From: Myxococcales bacterium
Lineage (GTDB): Bacteria; Myxococcota_C; UBA6777
Assembly: GCA_027005175.1 (NCBI GenBank)
Contig: JALTMC010000272.1
Span: 1-5,928 of the forward strand
Length of the DNA stretch: 5,928 nucleotides
Reading direction: 5' to 3'
Notes under the pieces: generated by a model
Databases searched by the model: none
Told to the model about the DNA's origin: nothing
What the model saw: the letters and a program-made list of their open reading frames with translations, nothing else
Program-made: the position numbers and the translations under genes
Shown: one piece after another, positions 1 through 5,928 of the stretch
Position numbering within the stretch: position 1 is the stretch's first letter
How the letters are laid out: the number at the start of each line of letters is the position of its first letter

Positions 1-2273
1 ATGTTGCGGTGGTGCTTTCTGTAATACTCGGCTGCCTCTAGACCATCAATGCAAGTGAAAACAGTATAACCCAAGTTTTGTAGGCTGCGAGTTAAAAGGA
101 GGCGGATGGTTGCATCGTCATCGATCACAAGGATGTTGCCTGTTCCTTGTTGTGGAGAGGACATCTCTTTTTCCTCTGAGACGGAGGCTATGGATTTTGA
201 GACGGGTAGAAGTATTTTAAATGTACTTCCCCTGTCGGGTTCACTTTGGACGTGAATCAAGCCATGGTGACTTCGAACGCAGCCAAAAACACCTGCCAAC
301 CCAAGCCCTGTACCTTTGCCAACGGGCTTTGTTGTATAAAAGGGTTCAAAGATATGTTTTTGAACTTCTGGAGTCATGCCTATGCCTGTGTCTGAGACTG
401 TGATCTCGATATATTCGCCAGAGAAAACTTCGCTAGAAAACTCTGTGTTATACCCCTCATCCAATGTAACATTGCGGGTGCAGAACTTGAGTGTGCCCCC
501 TTTCGGCATTGCGTCTCTTGCATTGACTCCCAGGTTCAGTATGGCATTTTGGATATCCGTTGGAGCACCTTGTACAACTCCCTTGGATGCGTGGAGTTCT
601 TGTACGATCTTGATTCGTTTGTCGATGCTTCTTGCCAGGAGTCGAACGACTCCTTGAGAAATAATTTTGTTGATATCAACAGAGACGGACTGTTGTTTTT
701 CTTTTCGTGAAAATGTCAGAAGTTGTTGTGTTAGATCGGCGGCGCGAGAGCTTGCATCAACAATGGACTGGATTGCGTCCTTGCGTGCTGACTCTGGCAC
801 GGCCTCAAATTCCAGAAGCTCTGCATTGCCCATGATTGCGGTCAGGAGGTTGTTGAAATCATGGGCGACCCCGCCCGCAAGCTGACCGATCGCCTCCATC
901 TTTTGCGCCTGACGAAGCTGTTCTTGCAAAGCGTATTCTTCTGTTACATCTCTGAAAACAAGAACCACACCAACAATGTTGTTTTCTGCGTCACGGACAG
1001 GAGAGGCTTTGCTCGCGATCTGTCGCTTTGTCGTATCCTTTGCGGTCAGCAGGAGCTGATCTCCAAGTGATATCGGATTGACCGCTTTCAACACTTTCGA
1101 TACGAGACTCGGAAGTTTCTGGTGAGTCTTGATGTCTACGATCTGCAGTACATCTTCGAGTTCTGCTCCCATTGCGTCATCTGCGAGCCAGCCTGTGAGC
1201 TGTTCTGCTGCGGGATTCATCTGGTATATGCGGCCGATCGAGTCGGTTGCAATGACCGCATCACCAATCGAGTCAAGGGTGATCTGTAGGTTTGTTTCAC
1301 TTTTTCTCAGTAATCTTTCCGCTTGTTTGCGATCTGTAATATCTAAGGCCATGCTACATGCTAATTGAGTTTCTCCTTTGGCGTCTTGCAAGATGGGAAA
1401 ACTTGTGGCCATAAAAGTTCGCTCTACATTTTGAATCTCTCTGGTGATCTCTCGTGTGACGGGTTGGTCATGCTCAAATACCTCTGAAAGCTCGGATGAC
1501 AGTATATGTGGAGGCTGGAGGGATAGGGCTTCAAACGATAAACTGGAGGCTGTCTTTCCTGCGTTGCGATCGGAAATACAGAGCAATTGTGGGGTGTGAG
1601 CAAGGATGCCTTTTAATTGGAAAGCCATGCTTTTCACAGGCCCTGCAAAGTATTTCCCAAGAAAGTAAGTTATAATCAGCGAAATGAGTGATAGCAACAA
1701 CACAAGCGTACCAAGAATATACCAAGTGCTCATAAGAGTGGACTGAGTGACTTCACTTGCAATCCCAACCACAATGGCACCATTCATTCGATTCTGATAT
1801 CCTGAGTGGTAGTGCATCGCGACTTGATTCACGGCTCTCCCTTGGAAGGAACCAGAGCGAATGACCGCTCTTTTCTCGCGTAATACTTTCGTGATGAGTT
1901 TTAACATTTTTGTGCTGACCATCGTGCCATTCATAGAGTGGTCGCTGTGTGCAATGATCTTTCCAGTGGGGGTTGTGATCAGAATGTAGGAGATGCGTGG
2001 TTGAGATTGTGCAACTTGCTCTACCAATAGGCGGGCGTGGTATTTTCCTGAAAAACTTATTCTTTTGATCGCATCGACAAGGACCTCTGTGATCATCTTT
2101 TGAAGCTGTTTTTCATTCCTTTCAGTGATTCTTTGGTAGTAGAACATTCCCATAAACAGAACGATGACCATCATCGCTAGTATTAATGCACTAAATCCAA
2201 AAGCGATGTTTCGATCGATGTTTAATAGTCTTGGTGTGGTATCCACTTCAGTATGCAAATCGCGATCTTTCAT
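1..2273 (-). CDS. Membrane-bound hybrid sensor histidine kinase (sensor domain, 2 PAS, HisKA, HATPase, receiver), 3' end outside window
   Basis: The minus-strand frame is open from ATG 2273-2271 to the window edge, giving 757 codons with no stop. It should sense an extracytoplasmic signal and autophosphorylate. TM1 is about residues 23-46 and TM2 about 184-204. The roughly 135-residue segment between them looks cache-like (ITTPTGKIIAHSD, then NGAIVVGIA). PAS1 is about 219-318 and ends in the PAC-like DITDRKQAE. PAS2 is about 328-444 and ends in VFRDVTEE. The H-box GGVAHDFNNLL carries phosphoacceptor His471 (codon 863-861), HPK4-like. The N-box is NLGVNARDAM (580-589), the G1 box DTGIGM (628-633), the F-box IFEPFYTTK (641-649) and G2 GTGLGLAG (654-661). 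A linker leads to a receiver domain starting ILVIDDD (714-720). Its phosphoacceptor Asp lies beyond the window. There is no full HAMP, only about 18 residues after TM2. The start lies 5 bases after the stop of the binding-protein gene with only a weak purine tract (AAAAAGATAG), so translational coupling is likely. The domain assignment is secure. The ligand is unknown. Confidence 0.95.
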   Translation of the reverse strand, partial: MKDRDLHTEVDTTPRLLNIDRNIAFGFSALILAMMVIVLFMGMFYYQRITERNEKQLQKMITEVLVDAIKRISFSGKYHARLLVEQVAQSQPRISYILITTPTGKIIAHSDHSMNGTMVSTKMLKLITKVLREKRAVIRSGSFQGRAVNQVAMHYHSGYQNRMNGAIVVGIASEVTQSTLMSTWYILGTLVLLLSLISLIITYFLGKYFAGPVKSMAFQLKGILAHTPQLLCISDRNAGKTASSLSFEALSLQPPHILSSELSEVFEHDQPVTREITREIQNVERTFMATSFPILQDAKGETQLACSMALDITDRKQAERLLRKSETNLQITLDSIGDAVIATDSIGRIYQMNPAAEQLTGWLADDAMGAELEDVLQIVDIKTHQKLPSLVSKVLKAVNPISLGDQLLLTAKDTTKRQIASKASPVRDAENNIVGVVLVFRDVTEEYALQEQLRQAQKMEAIGQLAGGVAHDFNNLLTAIMGNAELLEFEAVPESARKDAIQSIVDASSRAADLTQQLLTFSRKEKQQSVSVDINKIISQGVVRLLARSIDKRIKIVQELHASKGVVQGAPTDIQNAILNLGVNARDAMPKGGTLKFCTRNVTLDEGYNTEFSSEVFSGEYIEITVSDTGIGMTPEVQKHIFEPFYTTKPVGKGTGLGLAGVFGCVRSHHGLIHVQSEPDRGSTFKILLPVSKSIASVSEEKEMSSPQQGTGNILVIDDDATIRLLLTRSLQNLGYTVFTCIDGLEAAEYYRKHHRN

Positions 2274-2278
2274 TCGAG

Positions 2279-3412
2279 CTATCTTTTTACACGTTGTGCG
2301 CCTTTGATCTTTGCCTCCCAAAATGGATTTGGGCTTTTCCAGCTTTTCTTGAATCTTTTTGGGAAAGGACCCATCCAGCCTTTGTACCTCGCAACGGTTT
2401 CAAGTGTGATCGGAAAAACAGGAACAAGTTTTCGTGCTGGAACCTTTTGTCCGCGCAGTATCTGATAAGCTGTGCTGAGAGCGACTGCACCCATGAGACC
2501 ACAAAACTGAGCAGAGTCAATGGCTATGATCCCCTTTTTGCGAATGATCTCTATCGATTCAGGGTCTCCATCAATGGTGGCTATCTTGATTTCCTTCCTC
2601 CCTGCCTTGGTGAGGGCTCTTACGATGGGCAGCCCTCCACCATCATTCACTGTGAAGATAACATCAATGGAGCTTTTTTTGGGAAACTCTTTGAGGATTT
2701 GTTTTGCTACAAGTCTTCCTCTCTTTGGTTCTACTGCGTTATAGCTCTTCATAATTTTATACCTCTGCCCTCCCTGACGCAAAGCATCCAGAAAACCATC
2801 AACTCTACGTACTGTCGAGGAGACATGTGGGTATTCGACAAGGATGATCTTTATCTCTCTTTTGTTCTCAAACTTCGAAGCGATATACTCTCCATCAAGG
2901 TAGCCCGCTTGGTAGTTATTGGAAGTGATATAGGATGCAAGCTCTCCTCCAATAATGTACTGATCGTAGGCAACTACCGGAATTCCCGCCTTGTTGGCTT
3001 TTTGGAGGGGCTTACTTAGGGCTGCGATATCGGTAGGCTGGACAAGAATCAGATCCACTTTCTTCTCCATCAGGCTGTACATCTGTCGGATCTGTCGCTC
3101 CATACCTTTTGTTCCGTCACCCGCGACATATTTTATGAGTTCAAGCTTTGGATGTTTCTCTTTTTTCCGATTGAGAAGAGCAGCTTGTTGTTCCAAGCCT
3201 TTTCGCATAGCAACCTGGCCTGGGATATTCATCGACCAGTACAACACACCGATGGTGTATTTGTTTTTCTTTCGGAGCACAATCCTTTTCTGGGTCTTCT
3301 CTGGTAACGCTCGAATCGGTCCTGTTACACCCATCCTTGCCGGGGATTTTTTTTTACAACCGCAGAGAAAGAAGATGCTTAGAAATATGACAAGCACTTT
3401 CCGATTTGTCAT
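2279..3412 (-). CDS. Periplasmic sugar-binding-type lipoprotein (RbsB-like, Peripla_BP_4 fold), likely receptor for the adjacent kinase
   Basis: Complete 377-residue protein, ATG 3412-3410 to TAG 2281-2279. The N-terminus has a short basic head, a hydrophobic stretch (VLVIFLSIFFL) and a lipobox-like LCGC with Cys19 as the probable lipidated residue, followed by KKK. It is therefore probably a membrane-anchored lipoprotein. The mature part reads as a type I periplasmic binding protein: YTIGVLYWSMNIPG (52-65), VDLILVQPTD (119-128), AGIPVVAYDQ (142-151), VIFTVNDGG (251-259) and IATIDGD (277-283). Compared from memory with E. coli RbsB, ligand-contact positions seem retained at Asp150, Arg203, Asn256, Asp281 and Gln302, while the Arg after the first Asp is Gln151. 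This suggests a small polyol or sugar ligand but does not identify it. Residues 343-377 form a basic, aromatic-containing tail (WMGPFPKRFKK and beyond) outside the usual fold. No ABC permease or ATPase gene is adjacent. The kinase gene starts 5 bases downstream, so a sensory role is inferred. A plain transport receptor with its transporter elsewhere remains possible. Confidence 0.93.
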   Translation of the reverse strand: MTNRKVLVIFLSIFFLCGCKKKSPARMGVTGPIRALPEKTQKRIVLRKKNKYTIGVLYWSMNIPGQVAMRKGLEQQAALLNRKKEKHPKLELIKYVAGDGTKGMERQIRQMYSLMEKKVDLILVQPTDIAALSKPLQKANKAGIPVVAYDQYIIGGELASYITSNNYQAGYLDGEYIASKFENKREIKIILVEYPHVSSTVRRVDGFLDALRQGGQRYKIMKSYNAVEPKRGRLVAKQILKEFPKKSSIDVIFTVNDGGGLPIVRALTKAGRKEIKIATIDGDPESIEIIRKKGIIAIDSAQFCGLMGAVALSTAYQILRGQKVPARKLVPVFPITLETVARYKGWMGPFPKRFKKSWKSPNPFWEAKIKGAQRVKR

Positions 3413-3422
3413 CAGAAAAAAA

Positions 3423-3427
3423 CTCCT
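3423..3427 (-). promoter_or_regulatory. Ribosome binding site of the binding-protein gene
   Basis: The minus strand reads AGGAG here, 10 bases before the ATG at 3412 and separated from it by a T-rich spacer. It is a good Shine-Dalgarno match at slightly long spacing and supports this ATG as the start. That ATG also begins directly into a convincing lipoprotein signal peptide. Confidence 0.6.
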
Positions 3428-3445
3428 ATGTTGTGGGCGTGGAAA

Positions 3446-3542
3446 TCCCCTCCAGAATCTACAGTGACCGCGAAGCGTGACTGCGTAGGCTACCCCACAG
3501 GGGTGAAGCCGTAGGCTGAATCAAGCGGATGGGGTGAGGGGA
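3446..3542. repeat. Structured intergenic element with terminal 7-bp inverted repeat and two internal hairpins
   Basis: TCCCCTC at 3446-3452 is perfectly complementary to GAGGGGA at 3536-3542. Between them lie an imperfect hairpin at 3462-3483 (CAGT/ACTG outer arms, CGC/GCG inner arms, GAA loop on the plus strand) and a stronger one at 3488-3510 (GGCT/AGCC, A-T, a 2-base bulge, CCCC/GGGG, loop ACA). The octamer CGTAGGCT occurs twice in direct orientation, at 3484-3491 and 3510-3517. The whole could fold as a multibranched unit in the leader of the binding-protein mRNA, ending about 34 bases before its start codon. It could equally be one copy of a dispersed REP- or MITE-like intergenic repeat. 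There is no transposase and no obvious target-site duplication. The pairing is seen directly; the function is not known. Confidence 0.45.
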
Positions 3543-3722
3543 GTTGACTGTCCTCTCCTCTTCCATGGAGCAAACCTTGCCATTGCTGTGGCTGCCTCTT
3601 CTCTTAGATACTAGCTATGCCGTAGCGTTTTTTGGGGTAGCTTCGTTGTGGGAATTATTGACATATACATGAGGAAAGAGCAAGGACTGACGAAGTGGTT
3701 GTGATGGTTCTGTTGTGAGCAG

Positions 3723-5928
3723 TTATTGGATAGGAGGGTCGAATTTTTTGTTTTTGTTGGTATCCACAAAGATGGGATTGGTAAAGGCGAAGGGTCTGCT
3801 GCCTGGCGAGACAGAACCCAGGGGTTTTTTTCCGCTGACCATGACGATGTACCAGCTATCTTTGGTGGGAGAGAGTTCGATCGTTTGATCAAAGCGGGTG
3901 AGTGTGACAGCGCTGAGTTTTTTCTCCTGGAGCACCTTGCCATTTTTGATGATTTGTAGCTTGTCTAGGTGAACGGTGGGGTGTGCTTCTACTTTGATGT
4001 GTAGGAAGAGCTTGCCCGTGTCTGTGAGTGTGAGTAAGTCTCCCAGGCTGACGGCGGTTGAGGTCTCTCCAGTTGTGCTGGCCTTAAATTTTATCATCGC
4101 TCCACCGGAGACCACGACGCGCTGTTGTTTGAGTGCTTGTGACAGACCTTTGAGGGTGAGTTTTTGTGGATCATTGTTGCCCAACTGAACCAGACTGCGA
4201 GGGTAGCCGACTTCACTGGTATACATGTTGTGGCTGTCTGAGTTGCCCATGGCAGTGATGCGGCGGCCTCGGTTGAGCATACTGTACCAATCGGGAAGTG
4301 TGCTTTTGAGAGCACTTGTGAATCCATTGCCATTGACGACTTCGACGGCTTGAAAATTCCAGGACCACTCTTTGGGTTTGCGTTCTGCTTTGCCTGTTTT
4401 GTTGTTGTAGCCAACATAGGATAGATAGGAGCCTGCCGCTGCACCGCGAGGATGATTGAGCTGGATAATCGTATTTGGTGCTTCTTTGTAAATGAGGTTA
4501 AACATCGCTGGAGCCAGCAACTTATACCACTGGAAGGCGCCGTTGTTGACAAGTTCGGGGCGGAACAAAATAGGGTAGGCGTTGAAATGCCCGAAGTTTG
4601 TCGTAACTTCTTCCCCGATGATAGCGCGGAGGTGCTTCTGTAATCCCATGGCATTGACCGTGGGTTGGTAGTCTGTCACGAACTCGTGGTCTGTAGAGAC
4701 CGCAAGCTCCATACCCTCCGCCGCCATGGCTGAGACTTTTGCCTGGTTTGAGTCCTGGCTGTCGGGGCTCCCGTGAGCATGTACATGGAAGTCTCCGCTC
4801 AAGTACGTCTTGGTTTCAATTTCCTGTTTGAGAGATGCTGTGATCGTTGCTGTTTCATTGGCTTTAACCGTGATTTCTTCCTGATGTTGACCATAGAAAA
4901 AACCACGTGTAATTGTGACACGATAGCGTCCTGGTTTGAGAGAAATAGTGGCCTTTCCAGTGTGTGGATAGGATTGAAACACAGCACCACCCGCATAGCT
5001 CCGCTTGCCGTAGCTATAGGGGATACTTGCGCCACGCTTATCCATGGGAACGATAGAGATCTTGGCGGGTAGGGGCGTTTTCCCATCGTCTCGGGTGATG
5101 GTCACAGAGAGTTTTCCATTGGGCGGTGCGGTAATATCAAGAGTTTTCTTTTCTTTCTTTTTGAGTGTGACCTTTGTGGACTTCCCCCACTCCTGGTGTC
5201 GAGCGATGCGGAGCGTATAATTTCCCGGTGGTAGCTCGGCAGAATAGGTACCATCGTCCTGGCTAACAGCTTGGCCTATATATGCTGTCTTCCCGTCCGA
5301 TTGGGTTTGTTCGATATAGACAACCATACCTGCCAGCGGTTTTTTGCTGTCGGGATCGAGGACTCGCCCTCGCACTGTCCCAAAAGTATACTTGGGTTGC
5401 TTCCGTCGGTAGGCTGCCTGGGCTGCAGCGAGGTCTTTGCCTACAGCGACATACCATACAAGTGTTTTGCTTGCGTTCTTTTCCAAGGTAAAGGACTTTT
5501 GGAGTCCAACCAGCACAGTTTTGTACTTTACCAAGGATTGAAACAAACCACCTGCTTCTGGAAAAACAACATACCCGACACGAGGAGAGGCGAAACCGTG
5601 GTATGGCCAGTCTCCGAGCGCGCTTCTCCCATTTCGATCTCCCTTGTTCGGGAAGTAGTTGGTGAGACCATCACCCATGAAAAAGGCGATCTCGGAGAAG
5701 GTGATATCTTTGTAGCGTGAGCCTGTGTTTGTCAGACTTACTCTGATCTCCAGGCTGTGGCTTTTGGGCTCCAATCGATACTCCGTGACCACTTTGAAGT
5801 TCAATTCCCCTGCATCCTGGGCCATGGACGGAGCAAAGGCTTTGATATAAGCGATCAGCAAGGCAAGTGATTCATCTTTTCCTTGAAACCGCACAACAGC
5901 AGCTTTTCCGTCGCTGCCATCGTTAACG
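3723..5928 (-). CDS. CehA/McbA-type PHP-domain metallohydrolase with carboxypeptidase-regulatory-like domains, 5' end outside window
   Basis: The frame is open from the right edge (first full codon 5927-5925) to TAA 3725-3723, giving 734 visible residues. The GTG at 5894 is an internal Val: the same frame upstream reads VNDGSDGKAAV and continues smoothly into VRFQGKDES. Residues 1 to about 180 form a beta-rich region of unknown role. Residues 183 to about 260 look like a carboxypeptidase-regulatory-like beta-sandwich (GTVRGRVLD, then GTYSAELPPGNYTLRI). Residues about 265-365 look like a second such domain (KPGRYRVTI). The PHP metal site follows: HVHAH (His381, His383), TDHEF (Asp413, His414), GEE (Glu439/440), GHF (His447), NHPRG (His492) and GNSDSH (Asp564, His566). 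All expected metal ligands therefore appear present. A C-terminal beta-rich part ends in VDTNKNKKFD (721-730), typical of this group. The family is thought to hydrolyse phosphoester or ester/amide-type bonds, but the substrate cannot be deduced. Secretion is likely from the domain types, but the signal peptide is not visible. Confidence 0.9.
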   Translation of the reverse strand, partial: VNDGSDGKAAVVRFQGKDESLALLIAYIKAFAPSMAQDAGELNFKVVTEYRLEPKSHSLEIRVSLTNTGSRYKDITFSEIAFFMGDGLTNYFPNKGDRNGRSALGDWPYHGFASPRVGYVVFPEAGGLFQSLVKYKTVLVGLQKSFTLEKNASKTLVWYVAVGKDLAAAQAAYRRKQPKYTFGTVRGRVLDPDSKKPLAGMVVYIEQTQSDGKTAYIGQAVSQDDGTYSAELPPGNYTLRIARHQEWGKSTKVTLKKKEKKTLDITAPPNGKLSVTITRDDGKTPLPAKISIVPMDKRGASIPYSYGKRSYAGGAVFQSYPHTGKATISLKPGRYRVTITRGFFYGQHQEEITVKANETATITASLKQEIETKTYLSGDFHVHAHGSPDSQDSNQAKVSAMAAEGMELAVSTDHEFVTDYQPTVNAMGLQKHLRAIIGEEVTTNFGHFNAYPILFRPELVNNGAFQWYKLLAPAMFNLIYKEAPNTIIQLNHPRGAAAGSYLSYVGYNNKTGKAERKPKEWSWNFQAVEVVNGNGFTSALKSTLPDWYSMLNRGRRITAMGNSDSHNMYTSEVGYPRSLVQLGNNDPQKLTLKGLSQALKQQRVVVSGGAMIKFKASTTGETSTAVSLGDLLTLTDTGKLFLHIKVEAHPTVHLDKLQIIKNGKVLQEKKLSAVTLTRFDQTIELSPTKDSWYIVMVSGKKPLGSVSPGSRPFAFTNPIFVDTNKNKKFDPPIQ

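Larger units (their letters stand above)
3413..3722. other. 310-base intergenic region between the metallohydrolase and binding-protein genes
   Basis: No reading frame here looks like a gene. The part nearest the binding-protein gene (3446-3542) is dense in inverted and direct repeats, listed separately. Next to the metallohydrolase stop (3650-3722) the sequence is AT-richer. On the minus strand it contains AATAAT (3654-3659), 18 bases after TTGCTC (3678-3683), a weak sigma70-like pair that could drive the binding-protein/kinase operon; the -35 match is poor (3 of 6). I see no convincing intrinsic terminator after the metallohydrolase stop. The gap length suggests the downstream pair has its own promoter, but this is inference. 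Confidence 0.5.

Noticed and set aside
2231-3019. 262-codon open frame on the plus strand
   Set aside because: It lies antisense over the binding-protein gene, whose family motifs are clear. Its translation has no recognisable domain and a Cys/aromatic-rich composition typical of a shadow frame.
3613-3632. Possible plus-strand terminator: short GCTA/TAGC stem followed by a T run
   Set aside because: The stem is only 4 bp, and no plus-strand gene exists that it could terminate. It does not work as a terminator for the minus-strand genes.
3654-3683. Sigma70-like promoter pair on the minus strand (TTGCTC, 18 bases, AATAAT)
   Set aside because: Not listed as a separate feature: the -35 matches only 3 of 6 positions and the site is about 240 bases from the start codon, so chance occurrence is likely. 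It is mentioned in the intergenic entry.
3611-3943. 110-codon minus-strand frame overlapping the end of the metallohydrolase and the gap
   Set aside because: Most of it is an alternate frame of the metallohydrolase C-terminus, and its low-complexity Ser/Pro/His composition does not resemble a real protein.
4094-4654. 186-codon open frame on the minus strand
   Set aside because: It overlaps the PHP catalytic region in another frame. The overlapping frame carries the metal-binding motifs, and this one shows only Ser/Thr/Pro-rich nonsense-like composition.
5271-5720. 149-codon open frame on the plus strand
   Set aside because: It is antisense to the N-terminal half of the metallohydrolase, with no motif and no ribosome binding site of note.

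Overview
All supportable genes lie on the minus strand, so the window reads from its right edge to its left. Three genes are visible, and two are cut by the window edges. Reading in transcription order: (1) a large, probably exported PHP-type metallohydrolase of the CehA/McbA kind, whose 5' end lies beyond the right edge (3723-5928); (2) a 310-base intergenic region (3413-3722) with strong inverted and direct repeats; (3) a lipoprotein periplasmic sugar-binding-type protein (2279-3412); (4) starting 5 bases after its stop, a membrane-bound hybrid histidine kinase (1-2273) that runs off the left edge inside its C-terminal receiver domain.

The most informative arrangement is the pair 3412->1. 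An RbsB-like solute-binding lipoprotein is tightly coupled to a hybrid histidine kinase, with no ABC permease or ATPase in the visible sequence. This resembles known systems in which a binding protein serves as ligand receptor for a kinase (LuxP-LuxQ, TorT-TorS, XylFII-LytS, ChvE-VirA). The inferred model is that the binding protein captures a small, sugar-like ligand outside the cytoplasmic membrane and the complex is read by the kinase's extracytoplasmic domain. The signal would then pass through two PAS domains to His471, the ATPase domain and the fused receiver. The downstream response regulator or phosphotransfer partner is not in the window. Whether the metallohydrolase belongs to the same pathway cannot be told; the 310-base gap argues against a simple single operon.

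The organism is a bacterium with moderate GC content (roughly the high 40s percent by eye). The hybrid kinase of the HPK4 type (AHDFNN H-box), the lipobox-bearing binding protein and the secreted-type PHP protein with carboxypeptidase-regulatory-like repeats would fit an environmental diderm such as a myxobacterial/deltaproteobacterial or planctomycete-like lineage. This is only an impression and no marker gene is present. No RNA genes, CRISPR array, transposase or origin was seen.
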